DNA of 64,000 nucleotides from positions 2,170,001-2,234,000 of the forward strand of contig OY804589.1 in the NCBI GenBank assembly GCA_963680875.1, given 5' to 3'. The first letter of the stretch is position 1, and every line of letters begins with the position of its first letter. This DNA is from Bathymodiolus brooksi. Taxonomy: Eukaryota; Mollusca; Bivalvia; Mytilida; Modiolidae. Under the pieces are notes generated by a model that saw only the letters and a program-made list of their open reading frames with translations, made no database searches and had not been told where the DNA came from. The position numbers and the translations under genes were made by a program. Of the stretch, positions 23,556 through 36,426 are shown piece by piece.

Positions 23556-24474
23556 AGAGGTGAACATGCAAGTGTTTTCTACATGTCAGTAAAAGAGGTG
23601 GCCATGCAAGTGTTTTCTTCATGTCAGTAAAATAGGTGGCCATGCAAGTGTTTTCTACATGTCAGTAAAAGAGGTGGCCATGCAAGTGTTTTCTACATGT
23701 CAGTAAAAGAGGTGGCCATGCAAGTGTTTTCTACATGTCAGTAAAAGAGGTGGCCATGCAAGTGTTTTCTACATGTCAGTAAAAGAGGTGACCATGCAAG
23801 TGTTTTCTACATGTCAGTAAAAGAGGTGGCCATGCAAGTGTTTTCTACATGTCAGTAAAAGAGGTGGCCATGCAAGTGTTTTCTACATGTCAGTAAAAGA
23901 GGTGGCCATGCAAGTGTTTTCTACATGTCAGTAAAAGAGGTGGCCATGCAAGTGTTTTCTACATGTCAGTAAAAGAGGTGGCCATGCAAGTGTTTTCTAC
24001 ATGTCAGTAAAAGAGGTGGCCATGCAAGTGTTTTCTACATGTCAGTAAAAGAGATGGCCATGCAAGTGTTTTCTACATGTCAGTAAAAGAGGTGGCCATG
24101 CAATTGTTTTCTACATGTCAGTAAAAGAGGTGGCCATGCAAGTGTTTTCTACATGTCAGTAAAAGAGGTGGCCATGCAAGTGTTTTCTACATGTCAGTAA
24201 AAGAGGTGGCCATGCAAGTGTTTTCTACATGTCAGTAAAAGAGGTGGCCATGCAATTGTTTTCTACATGTCAGTAAAAGAGGTGGCCATGCAAGTATTTT
24301 CTACATGTCAGTAAAAGAGGTGGCCATGCAAGTGTTTTCTACATGTCAGTAAAAGAGGTGGCCATGCAAGTGTTTTCTACATGTCAGTAAAAGAGGTGGC
24401 CATGCAAGTGTTTTCTACATGTCAGTAAAAAGGTGGCCATGCAAGTGTTTTCTACATGTCAGTAAAGGAGGTGT
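23556..24474. repeat. 38-bp minisatellite, ~24 copies
   Basis: Units of AAGTGTTTTCTACATGTCAG + TAAAAGAGGTGGCCATGC, 38 bp, almost identical; one copy near 24430 lost two bases. A lone diverged copy lies at 52133-52162 on the other strand. Confidence 0.97.
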
Positions 24475-24480
24475 TCATTT

Positions 24481-25605
24481 ACTTTCGAGACGATTCGGCC
24501 ATAAACCAGTTCGTCCATATACCGATTCGTACATAGACCAGTTCGGGCCCTAGTCGTTTCGGCCATACTTTTTATAATGAGATATATACTTAATAGCATC
24601 ATTGTTTTGTAGTATTCTTAGTAGTTTTCATGGTTGGAGAAAAAGGTTTCGGCACCGATATTTAAACTTAAAGTATCTTGCTGTACTATGATGATAATGT
24701 CACGTGGACGATGTGATGATGATAATGTCACGTGGACGATATGATGATGATAATGTCACGTGGACGACGTGATGATGATAATGTCACGTGGACGATGTGA
24801 TGATGATAATGTCACGTGGACGATGTGATGATGATAATGTCACGTGGACGATGTGATGATGATAATGTCACGTGGACGATGTGATGATAATGTCACGTGG
24901 ACGATGTGATGATGATAATGTCACGTGGACGATGTGATGATGATAATGTCACGTGGACGATGTGATGATGATAATGTCACGTGGACGATGTGATGATGAG
25001 ACGTTTCAGTGTACGACAGTGTGATGAAGTGGTGGCTCTAAGAGCAACAGAGTAATCAGGATAATCATTGTTTGTGTTACTCACCGCTGTTCCATAGAGA
25101 TTCTCGTGGATTTAGCTAAAGTATGTTTGTGTTAGTTTGTTGATAAATTTGAATTTAAATTTTTCTCAAATAACAAGAAAAGTTTGCATCAGCTTGTGGT
25201 AAGATTGGATAAAAATAACTCATATGAAGCCATTTCATGTGTTGATAACAATCACAAAATGCAGGAGATAGTCAGATCAAAGAATAAATAATTGCTACTT
25301 ATCATGAAGTAATGAACATAATTACATTTTATTGTCTTACAATTAACAAGTCGATCTACAATAACTAGTTTATATTGATCATTAATCATAAAATGTTTAA
25401 AAAAATTAATATTCCGAAATTTCATGATTAATATCAAAAAATTTATTATATAAATAAAACAAAACTTAAATTTTGAGCTTAGAACTTGTCAAATACCGTA
25501 TTGAATATTCCATGGCCGAATCGACTTTAATTCTATGGCCGAAGTGGTAGTGTGGCCGAAACGACTATGACCGAACTGGTAGTATGGCCGAATCGACCTG
25601 CACCC
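24481..25605. other. Segment bounded by inverted CGATTCGGCCAT clusters; candidate non-autonomous element
   Basis: Left cluster (24484-24576) repeats words like CGATTCGGCCATA and ACCAGTTCG; right cluster (25509-25600) carries the same words reverse-complemented (ATGGCCGAATCG, CGAACTGGT). The segment is flanked by GTTCATTT on both sides (24473-24480 and 25606-25613), compatible with an 8 bp target duplication, though the right copy is also part of the 41 bp satellite unit. The outermost ~10 bases of the two ends do not pair, so element status is tentative. The centre holds an E-box array and an AT-rich stretch without a gene. Confidence 0.45.
24689..24999. repeat. 28-bp array with 11 CACGTG E-boxes
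   Basis: Eleven copies of GATGATAATGTCACGTGGAC + GATGTGAT (28 bp; one 25 bp copy). The perfect palindrome CACGTG sits at 24701, 24729, 24757, 24785, 24813, 24841, 24869, 24894, 24922, 24950 and 24978. CACGTG is the core site of MYC/MAX, USF and MITF/TFE-type bHLH proteins; any regulatory role is inference. Confidence 0.95.
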
Positions 25606-28600
25606 GTTCATTTTGACATCCAGAAGTAAAAAGGGTATTTCTCTTGTGTTCATTTTTATATCCAGAAGTAAAAGGAATATTTCTTTTTTGTTTATTTTTA
25701 CCTCCAGAAGTGAAAGGGGTTTTTCTTTTTTGTTTATTTTGACATCCAGAAGTAAAGCAAGTATTCTTGTGTTCATTTTGACATCTGAAGTAAAAGTAGT
25801 ATTTCTCTTGTGTTCATTTTACATCCAAAGGTAAAATGGGTATTTCTCTTGTGTTCATTTCGACATCCAGAAGTAAAAGTAGTATTTCTCTTGTGTTCAT
25901 TTTACATCCAGAAGTAAAAGTAGTATTTCTCTTGTGTTCATTTTACATCCAGAAGTAAAAGTAGTATTTCTCTTGTGTTCATTTTTATATCCAGAAGTAA
26001 AAGTAGTATTTCTCTTGTGTTCATTTTACATCCAGAAGTAAAAGTAGTATTTCTCTTGTGTTCATTTTTACATCCAGAAGTAAAAGTAGTATTTCTCTTG
26101 TGTTCATTTTACACCCAGAAGTAAAAGGGGTATTTCTCTTGTGTTCATTTTTATATCCAGAAGTAAAAGGGGTATTTCTCTTGTGTTCATTTTACATCCA
26201 GAAGTAAAAGGGGTATTTCTCTTGTGTTCATTTTACATCCAGAAGTAAAAGGGGTATTTCTCTTGTGTTCATTTTACATCCAGAAGTAAAAGTATTATTA
26301 CTCTTGTGTTCATTTTACATCCAGAAGTAAAAGGGGTATTTCTCTTGTGTTCATTTTACATCCAGAAGTAAAAGTAGTATTTCTCTTGTGTTCATTTTTA
26401 TATCCAGAAGTAAAAGTAGTATTTCTCTTGTGTTCATTTTACATCCAGAAGTAAAAGTAGTATTTCTCTTGTTTTAATTTTACATCCAGAAGTAAAAGGG
26501 GTATTTCTCTTGTGTTCATTTTACATCCAGAAGTAAAAGGGGTATTTCTCTTGTGTTCATTTTACATCCAGAAGTAAAAGTAGTATTTCTCCTGTGTTCA
26601 TTTTACATCCAGAAGTAAAATGGGTATTTTCTTGTGTTCATTTTACATCCAGAAGTAAAAGTAGTATTTCTCTTGTGTTCATTTTTACATCCAAAGGTAA
26701 AATGGGTATTTCTCTTGTGTTCATTTTGACATCTGAAGTAAAAGTAGTATTTCTCTTGTGTTCATTTTTACATCCAAAGGTAAAATGGGTATTTCTCTTG
26801 TGTTCATTTTACATCCAGAAGTAAAAGGGGTATTTCTCTTGTGTTCATTTTGACATCCAGAAGTAAAAGTAGTACTTCTCTTGTGTTCATTTTACATCCA
26901 GAAGTAAAATGGGTATTTTCTTGTGTTCATTTTACATCCAGAAGTAAAAGTAGTATTTCTCTTGTGTTCATTTTATATCCAGAAGTAAAAGTAGTATTTC
27001 TCTTGTGTTCATTTTACATCCAGAAGTAAAAGGGGTATTTCTCTTGTGTTCATTTTACATCCAGAAGTAAAAGGGGTATTTCTCTTGTGTTCATTTTACA
27101 TCTAGAAGTAAAAGTATTATTACTCTTGTGTTCATTTTACATCCAGAAGTAAAAGGGGTATTTCTCTTGTGTTCATTTTACATCCAGAAGTAAAAGTAGT
27201 ATTTCTCTTGTGTTCATTTTTATATCCAGAAGTAAAAGTAGTATTTCTCTTGTGTTCATTTTACATCCAGAAGTAAAAGGGGTATTTCTCTTGTGTTCAT
27301 TTTATATCCAGAAGTAAAAGTAGTATTTCTCTTGTGTTCATTTTACATCCAGAAGTAAAAGGGGTATTTCTCTTGTGTTCATTTTACATCCAGAAGTAAA
27401 GGGGTATTTCTCTTGTGTTCATTTTACATCCAGAAGTAAAAGTAGTATTTCTCCTGTGTTCATTTTACATCCAGAAGTAAAAGGGGTATTTCTCTTGTGT
27501 TCATTTTGACATCTGAAGTAAAAGTAGTATTTCTCTTGTGTTCATTTTACATCCAGAAGTAAAAGGGGTATTTCTCTTGTGTTCATTTTTACATCCAGAA
27601 GTAAAAGTAGTATTTCTCTTGTGTTCATTTTACATCCAAAGGTAAAATGGGTATTTCTCTTGTGTTCATTTCGACATCCAGAAGTAAAAGTAGTATTTCT
27701 CTTGTGTTCATTTTACATCCAGAAGTAAAAGTAGTATTTCTCTTGTGTTCATTTTACATCCAGAAGTAAAAGTAGTATTTCTCTTGTGTTCATTTTTATA
27801 TCCAGAAGTAAAAGTAGTATTTCTCTTGTGTTCATTTTACATCCAGAAGTAAAAGTAGTATTTCTCTTGTGTTCATTTCGACATCCAGAAGTAAAAGTAG
27901 TATTTCTCTTGTGTTCATTTTACATCCAGAAGTAAAAGTAGTATTTCTCTTGTGTTCATTTTACATCCAGAAGTAAAAGTAGTATTTCTCTTGTGTTCAT
28001 TTTACACCCAGAAGTAAAAGGGGTATTTCTCTTGTGTTCATTTTTATATCCAGAAGTAAAAGGGGTATTTCTCTTGTGTTCATTTTACATCCAGAAGTAA
28101 AAGGGGTATTTCTCTTGTGTTCATTTTACATCCAGAAGTAAAAGGGGTATTTCTCTTGTGTTCATTTTACATCCAGAAGTAAAAGTATTATTACTCTTGT
28201 GTTCATTTTACATCCAGAAGTAAAAGGGGTATTTCTCTTGTGTTCATTTTACATCCAGAAGTAAAAGTAGTATTTCTCTTGTGTTCATTTTTATATCCAG
28301 AAGTAAAAGTAGTATTTCTCTTGTGTTCATTTTACATCCAGAAGTAAAAGTAGTATTTCTCTTGTTTTAATTTTACATCCAGAAGTAAAAGGGGTATTTC
28401 TCTTGTGTTCATTTTACATCCAGAAGTAAAAGGGGTATTTCTCTTGTGTTCATTTTACATCCAGAAGTAAAAGTAGTATTTCTCCTGTGTTCATTTTACA
28501 TCCAGAAGTAAAAGGGGTATTTCTCTTGTGTTCATTTTGACATCTGAAGTAAAAGTAGTATTTCTCTTGTGTTCATTTTTACATCCAAAGGTAAAATGGG

Positions 28601-31600
28601 TATTTCTCTTGTGTTCATTTTACATCCAGAAGTAAAAGGGGTATTTCTCTTGTGTTCATTTTGACATCCAGAAGTAAAAGTAGTACTTCTCTTGTGTTCA
28701 TTTTACATCCAGAAGTAAAATGGGTATTTTCTTGTGTTCATTTTACATCCAGAAGTAAAAGTAGTATTTCTCTTGTGTTCATTTTATATCCAGAAGTAAA
28801 AGTAGTATTTCTCTTGTGTTCATTTTACATCCAGAAGTAAAAGGGGTATTTCTCTTGTGTTCATTTTACATCCAGAAGTAAAAGGGGTATTTCTCTTGTG
28901 TTCATTTTACATCTAGAAGTAAAAGTATTATTACTCTTGTGTTCATTTTACATCCAGAAGTAAAAGGGGTATTTCTCTTGTGTTCATTTTACATCCAGAA
29001 GTAAAAGTAGTATTTCTCTTGTGTTCATTTTTATATCCAGAAGTAAAAGTAGTATTTCTCTTGTGTTCATTTTACATCCAGAAGTAAAAGGGGTATTTCT
29101 CTTGTGTTCATTTTATATCCAGAAGTAAAAGTAGTATTTCTCTTGTGTTCATTTTACATCCAGAAGTAAAAGGGGTATTTCTCTTGTGTTCATTTTACAT
29201 CCAGAAGTAAAGGGGTATTTCTCTTGTGTTCATTTTACATCCAGAAGTAAAAGTAGTATTTCTCCTGTGTTCATTTTACATCCAGAAGTAAAAGGGGTAT
29301 TTCTCTTGTGTTCATTTTGACATCTGAAGTAAAAGTAGTATTTCTCTTGTGTTCATTTTACATCCAGAAGTAAAAGGGGTATTTCTCTTGTGTTCATTTT
29401 TACATCCAAAGGTAAAATGGGTATTTCTCTTGTGTTCATTTTACATCCAGAAGTAAAAGGGATATTTCTCTTGTGTTCATTTTGACATCCAGAAGTAAAA
29501 GTAGTACTTCTCTTGTGTTCATTTTACATCCAGAAGTAAAATGGGTATTTCTCTTGAGTTCATTTTACATCCAGAAGTAAAAGTAGTATTTCTCTTGTGT
29601 TCATTTTACATCCAGAAGTAAAAGGGGTATTTCTCTTGTGTTCATTTTACATCCAGAATTAAAAGGGGTATTTCTCTTGTGTTCATTTTACATCCAGAAG
29701 TAAAAGTAGTATTTCTCTTGTGTTCATTTTACATCCAGAAGTAAAAGGGGTATTTCTCTTGTGTTCATTTTACATCCAGAAGTAAAAGTATTATTACTCT
29801 TGTGTTCATTTTACATCCAGAAGTAAAAGGGGTATTTCTCTTGTGTTCATTTTACATCCAGAAGTAAAAGTAGTATTTCTCTTGTGTTCATTTTTATATC
29901 CAGAAGTAAAAGTAGTATTTCTCTTGTGTTCATTTTACATCCAGAAGTAAAAGGGGTATTTCTCTTGTGTTCATTTTATATCCAGAAGTAAAAGTAGTAT
30001 TTCTCTTGTGTTCATTTTACATCCAGAAGTAAAAGGGGTATTTCTCTTGTGTTCATTTTACATCCAGAAGTAAAGGGGTATTTCTCTTGTGTTCATTTTA
30101 CATCCAGAAGTAAAAGTAGTATTTCTCCTGTGTTCATTTTACATCCAGAAGTAAAAGGGGTATTTCTCTTGTGTTCATTTTGACATCTGAAGTAAAAGTA
30201 GTATTTCTCTTGTGTTCATTTTACATCCAGAAGTAAAAGGGGTATTTCTCTTGTGTTCATTTTTACATCCAAAGGTAAAATGGGTATTTCTCTTGTGTTC
30301 ATTTTACATCCAGAAGTAAAAGGGATATTTCTCTTGTGTTCATTTTGACATCCAGAAGTAAAAGTAGTACTTCTCTTGTGTTCATTTTACATCCAGAAGT
30401 AAAATGGGTATTTCTCTTGAGTTCATTTTACATCCAGAAGTAAAAGTAGTATTTCTCTTGTGTTCATTTTACATCCAGAAGTAAAAGGGGTATTTCTCTT
30501 GTGTTCATTTTACATCCAGAATTAAAAGGGGTATTTCTCTTGTGTTCATTTTACATCCAGAAGTAAAGGTAGTATTTCTCTTGTGTTCATTTTACATCCA
30601 GAAGTAAAAGGGGTATTTCTCTTGTGTTCATTTTTACATCCAAAGGTAAAATGGGTATTTCTCTTGTGTTCATTTTACATCCAGAAGTAAAAGTAGTATT
30701 TCTCTTGTGTTCATTTTACATCCAGAAGTAAAAGGGGTATTTCTCTTGTGTTCATTTTTACATCCAAAGGTAAAATGGGTATTTCTCTTGTGTTCATTTT
30801 GACATCTGAAGTAAAAGTAGTATTTCTCTTGTGTTCATTTTACATCCAGAAGTAAAAGGGGTATTTCTCTTGTGTTCATTTTTACATCCAAAGGTAAAAT
30901 GGGTATTTCTCTTGTGTTCATTTTACATCCAGAAGTAAAAGGGGTATTTCTCTTGTGTTCATTTTGACATCCAGAAGTAAAAGTAGTACTTCTCTTGTGT
31001 TCATTTTACATCCAGAAGTAAAAGGGGTATTTCTCTTGTGTTCATTTTGACATCCAGAAGTAAAAGTAGTATTTCTCTTGTGTTCATTTTATATCCAGAA
31101 GTAAAAGTAGTATTTCTCTTGTGTTCATTTTACATCCAGAAGTAAAAGGGGTATTTCTCTTGTGTTCATTTTACATCCAGAAGTAAAAGGGGTATTTCTC
31201 TTGTGTTCATTTTACATCCAGAAGTAAAAGGGGTATTTCTCTTGTGTTCATTTTTACATCCAAAGGTAAAATGGGTATTTCTCTTGTGTTCATTTTACAT
31301 CCAGAAGTAAAAGGGGTATTTCTCTTGTGTTCATTTTACATCCAGAAGTAAAAGTAGTATTTCTCTTGTGTTCATTTTACATCCAGAAGTAAAAGTAGTA
31401 TTTCTCTTGTGTTCATTTTTATATCCAGAAGTAAAAGTAGTATTTCTCTTGTGTTCATTTTACATCCAGAAGTAAAAGTAGTATTTCTCTTGTGTTCATT
31501 TTACATCCAGAAGTAAAAGGGGTATTTCTCTTGTGTTCATTTCGACATCCAGAAGTAAAAGTAGTATTTCTCTTGTGTTCATTTTACATCCAGAAGTAAA

Positions 31601-34060
31601 AGTAGTATTTCTCTTGTGTTCATTTTACATCCAGAAGTAAAAGTAGTATTTCTCTTGTGTTCATTTTACACCCAGAAGTAAAAGGGGTATTTCTCTTGTG
31701 TTCATTTTTATATCCAGAAGTAAAAGGGGTATTTCTCTTGTGTTCATTTTACATCCAGAAGTAAAAGGGGTATTTCTCTTGTGTTCATTTTACATCCAGA
31801 AGTAAAAGGGGTATTTCTCTTGTGTTCATTTTACATCCAGAAGTAAAAGTATTATTACTCTTGTGTTCATTTTACATCCAGAAGTAAAAGGGGTATTTCT
31901 CTTGTGTTCATTTTACATCCAGAAGTAAAAGTAGTATTTCTCTTGTGTTCATTTTTATATCCAGAAGTAAAAGTAGTATTTCTCTTGTGTTCATTTTACA
32001 TCCAGAAGTAAAAGTAGTATTTCTCTTGTGTTCATTTTACATCCAGAAGTAAAAGGGGTATTTCTCTTGTGTTCATTTTACATCCAGAAGTAAAAGGGGT
32101 ATTTCTCTTGTGTTCATTTTACATCCAGAAGTAAAAGTAGTATTTCTCCTGTGTTCATTTTACATCCAGAAGTAAAAGGGGTATTTCTCTTGTGTTCATT
32201 TTGACATCTGAAGTAAAAGTAGTATTTCTCTTGTGTTCATTTTTACATCCAAAGGTAAAATGGGTATTTCTCTTGTGTTCATTTTACATCCAGAAGTAAA
32301 AGGGGTATTTCTCTTGTGTTCATTTTGACATCCAGAAGTAAAAGTAGTACTTCTCTTGTGTTCATTTTACATCCAGAAGTAAAATGGGTATTTTCTTGTG
32401 TTCATTTTACATCCAGAAGTAAAAGTAGTATTTCTCTTGTGTTCATTTTATATCCAGAAGTAAAAGTAGTATTTCTCTTGTGTTCATTTTACATCCAGAA
32501 GTAAAAGGGGTATTTCTCTTGTGTTCATTTTACATCCAGAAGTAAAAGGGGTATTTCTCTTGTGTTCATTTTACATCCAGAAGTAAAAGTATTATTACTC
32601 TTGTGTTCATTTTACATCCAGAAGTAAAAGGGGTATTTCTCTTGTGTTCATTTTACATCCAGAAGTAAAAGTAGTATTTCTCTTGTGTTCATTTTTATAT
32701 CCAGAAGTAAAAGTAGTATTTCTCTTGTGTTCATTTTACATCCAGAAGTAAAAGGGGTATTTCTCTTGTGTTCATTTTATATCCAGAAGTAAAAGTAGTA
32801 TTTCTCTTGTGTTCATTTTACATCCAGAAGTAAAAGGGGTATTTCTCTTGTGTTCATTTTACATCCAGAAGTAAAGGGGTATTTCTCTTGTGTTCATTTT
32901 ACATCCAGAAGTAAAAGTAGTATTTCTCCTGTGTTCATTTTACATCCAGAAGTAAAAGGGGTATTTCTCTTGTGTTCATTTTGACATCTGAAGTAAAAGT
33001 AGTATTTCTCTTGTGTTCATTTTACATCCAGAAGTAAAAGGGGTATTTCTCTTGTGTTCATTTTTACATCCAAAGGTAAAATGGGTATTTCTCTTGTGTT
33101 CATTTTACATCCAGAAGTAAAAGGGATATTTCTCTTGTGTTCATTTTGACATCCAGAAGTAAAAGTAGTACTTCTCTTGTGTTCATTTTACATCCAGAAG
33201 TAAAATGGGTATTTCTCTTGAGTTCATTTTACATCCAGAAGTAAAAGTAGTATTTCTCTTGTGTTCATTTTACATCCAGAAGTAAAAGGGGTATTTCTCT
33301 TGTGTTCATTTTACATCCAGAAGTAAAAGTAGTATTTCTCTTGTGTTCATTTTACATCCAGAAGTAAAAGGGGTATTTCTCTTGTGTTCATTTTACATCC
33401 AGAAGTAAAAGTATTATTACTCTTGTGTTCATTTTACATCCAGAAGTAAAAGGGGTATTTCTCTTGTGTTCATTTTACATCCAGAAGTAAAAGTAGTATT
33501 TCTCTTGTGTTCATTTTTATATCCAGAAGTAAAAGTAGTATTTCTCTTGTGTTCATTTTACATCCAGAAGTAAAAGGGGTATTTCTCTTGTGTTCATTTT
33601 ACATCCAGAAGTAAAAGTAGTATTTCTCTTGTGTTCATTTTACATCCAGAAGTAAAAGGGGTATTTCTCTTGTGTTCATTTTACATCCAGAAGTAAAGGG
33701 GTATTTCTCTTGTGTTCATTTTACATCCAGAAGTAAAATGGGTATTTCTCTTGTGTTCATTTTACATCCAGAAGTAAAAGGGGTATTTCTCTTGTGTTCA
33801 TTTTACATCCAGAAGTAAAAGGGGTATTTCTCTGGTGTTCATTTTGACATCCAGAAGTAAAAGTAGTATTTCTCTTGTGTTCATTTTACATCCAGAAGTA
33901 AAAGGGGTATTTCTCTTGTGTTCATTTTGACATCCAGAAGTAAAAGTAGTATTTCTCTTGTGTTCATTTTACATCCAGAAGTAAAAGGGGTATTTCTCTT
34001 GTGTTCATTTTGACATCCAAAGGTAAAATGGGTATTTCTCTTGTGTTCATTTTACATCCA
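25606..34060. repeat. 8.5-kb array of 41-bp units
   Basis: Roughly 205 copies of TTTTACATCCAGAAGTAAAA + (GGGG or GTAG)TATTTCTCTTGTGTTCA. Variants include CATTTTGACATCC, CATCCAAAGGTAAAATGGG, ATTATTACTC and CTCCTGTG. Large blocks are duplicated: sequence at 26841-27029 recurs exactly at 28652 (shift 1811) and at 32316 (shift 3664), and the rare CTCTTGAGTTC variant occurs at ~29557, 30420 and 33221 (shifts 863 and 3664). Short ORFs rich in LTSRSK and FILHPEVK are artefacts. Confidence 0.97.
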
Positions 34061-34093
34061 CATGCCCTTACAATGATGTAAAATAAATAAAGA

Positions 34094-34452
34094 TGTTGAT
34101 TGTTGTTTAAAGCCAACTCAGTAATTTTTCATCTATATCATGGAGAGAACAAGTTAATTTTCAATGAGATGATGATGACGTCCACTTTGTACTAGAACAA
34201 CACGCTTAGTTGTATATTTATAGTGCTAGCTCACTGAAACAACAGTCCGTGGATAGACAGGTCGCCCCACTCGAACACATTATCCTGATTCCCAGCCAAC
34301 CGGTCTTTGCTCTTTCTCCTTAATGCTGCATGCTTGGCAGAGCAGCAACAGATACCAATTTTACAGTCTTTGGTTTGATCCAATCAGGGCTCGAACCCAC
34401 GATCTACCGCATACAAGGCTAGCATGCTAACCATTACACCACCGATGCAGTC
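34094..34452 (-). mobile_element. tRNA-headed SINE, family 1, copy 1
   Basis: On the minus strand the head reads GGTGGTGTAATGGTTAGCAT (Pol III A box) followed by GATCGTGGGTTCGAGCCC (B box GGTTCGAGCCC). A body with CTGTGTTTCAG-type words common to the copy at 43301 follows. Flanked by the 12 bp duplication AATAAATAAAGA (34082-34093 and 34453-34464), showing a complete insertion by target-primed reverse transcription. It sits directly against the end of the 41 bp satellite. Not a functional tRNA: the head does not close a clean cloverleaf and continues into a SINE body. Confidence 0.88.
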
Positions 34453-34550
34453 AATAAATAAAGAGAAACATATTTTCTGTAACACTTTGGTTTATTGCAA
34501 ACGATAAGAAGCTCTTAGAATGTTATACAGTGTTTCAATATCCACATACA

Positions 34551-34897
34551 CGGTATGACTACATCAGACTCATTCATAGATTATAATCTTAGTATGTTAT
34601 ACATGTACTGGTATAACTACATCAGACTCATTCATAGATTATAATCTTAGTATGTTATACATGTACTGGTATAACTACATCAGACTCATTCATAGATTAT
34701 AATCTTAGTATGTTATACATGTACTGGTATAACTACATCAGACTCATTCATAGATTATAATCTTAGTATGTTATACATGTACTGGTATAACTACATCACT
34801 CATTCATAGATTATAATCTTAGTATATTATACATGTACTGGTATAACTACATCACTCATTCATAGATTATAATCTTAGTATGTTATACATGTACTGG
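34551..34897. repeat. 58-bp tandem repeat, 6 copies
   Basis: Unit contains ACATCAGACTCATTCATAGA, TTATAATCTTAGTATGTTAT and ACATGTACTGG; two later copies lack the AGA of CATCAGACT and are shorter. Confidence 0.94.
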
Positions 34898-36040
34898 AAG
34901 AATACAATTTGTCTATAAGTGAAAAAAATAATTAAAACTAGTCTTATCAAATCACAAAATAAACATAATGAGCAGATAATGATTTATATAAAATGATAGC
35001 AAAGCTACAGCATGTGTTTATGTCTATTTATCTGATTGTTGTAGGAATAAAAGGTTTTTTTTAGTGTTTAATGCCACTTTATTCAATGGAATAATGAGTT
35101 AATTCACAAAGACAGCCATTAAAAATAAACTGCCACAAATACAACAGTATACTGTTATAATTATTATTTCTATTGGATATAAGTTTTTAATGAACTTTTA
35201 CAGATTTAATATCTACGTGTTTATTACTATCACTGGTTATGTCTACATTATGCTAAAAGAAATAAATATCATTTCTTCTAATTCAAATTCATCTAAAAAA
35301 AATTATATGCTAAAGTATGAAAATTCGACTTTAAAAATTTATATTTCCGAACTATCAAACAGTATACTGATGTCGATCCAACTGTTGACTTCATATTTCC
35401 TGTCAACAAAATAGATCGCGAAAACAGTGACAAAAATAGTTACATACAAAAATTTGAAGCTACCAAATGTGTATTCAAAAGCTGCAACTTTTTAAAACTT
35501 TCCAAAGAACTAAATATGTTTTTACTTCTATGGACAACAATCCTGTGTACAGTTGTTTATCGTAACATTATGTAAACTGTCCTTCATCCTTCAGTTGTTT
35601 ATAGTAACATAATATGTAAACTGTCCTTCATCGCTTCAGTTGTTGCTTCCTGTAATACAACCTTTTTTTTTCAGCGCCAAGATTTTCAATCAGCAGGAAA
35701 AAAAATCCGCAAAAATTAAATATCTTCTTTTTAGTCCAAAACAGCAGAAATTTCACACCGCAGAAATTACCGGTTATACGATATCTTATCATTTATACAT
35801 TTATATAATATTTTAGCAAAATAAATATGAATTTGGCCACTTGTTTGTAAAATTGGCTGTAAACATCAATTTGATCAGTAGCAAAAACATAGCAACAGAC
35901 AGTCTTAACAACATACATAAATAATATTAGAAATATAAATTCTGTCTTCAAATTTTACACAAAAGAAAAATAACGAGAAGAAATATCATAGTTAAAGCTG
36001 TTCTATACTAAATCAAAGTAACAAACGATGTGCAATGCTA
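34898..36040. other. AT-rich region, nothing recognised
   Basis: Unique AT-rich DNA. The ORF at 35190-35414 is Asn/Ile/Ser-rich and looks like chance. A near-duplicate pair CAGTTGTTTATNGTAACAT occurs around 35550 and 35590. Confidence 0.5.
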
Positions 36041-36326
36041 ATGAAAGATCAAAGGGCAATACACAAAGATCTAAGTACAAAAGATCAAAGGGCAATACAC
36101 AATGATCAAACTACAACAGATCAAAGGGCAATACACAAAGATCTAAGTACAAAAGATCAAAGGGCAATACACAATGATCAAAGTACAACAGATCTAAGGG
36201 CAATACACAATGATCAAAGTACAAAAGATCAAAGGGAAATACACAATGATCTAAGTAGAAAAGATCAAAGGGCAATACACAATGATCAAACTACAAGAGA
36301 TCAAAGGGCAATACACAATGATCAAC
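36041..36326. repeat. 36-bp tandem repeat, ~8 copies
   Basis: Units of GATCAAAGGGCAATACAC + AAWGATCWAAGTACAAMA. Being 36 bp it stays open in frame (a 12-residue TKDQRAIHNDQS-like repeat at 36035-36361), but lysine/asparagine content simply reflects the AT-rich unit. The word GATCAAAGGGCAATACAC also occurs in the intronic array at 47.7 kb. Confidence 0.92.
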
Positions 36327-36426
36327 ATAAATTTAACATATTATGGTGGTCATATATCTAAACCAAAGTTTTTAAATGGATTTCAATGAATCAGCAGTTT
36401 ATATTTGAGATTCTAAGCACAATAAC

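Noticed and set aside
23556..24474. CRISPR-like regular array
   Set aside because: No unique spacers; units are directly adjacent and identical, in a eukaryotic context with no cas genes.
34370..34452. Possible tRNA gene
   Set aside because: A and B boxes are present but the acceptor stem does not close, and the sequence continues into a SINE body with a target duplication around the whole unit. The same holds for 43580-43644, 48013-48100 and 51960-52044.
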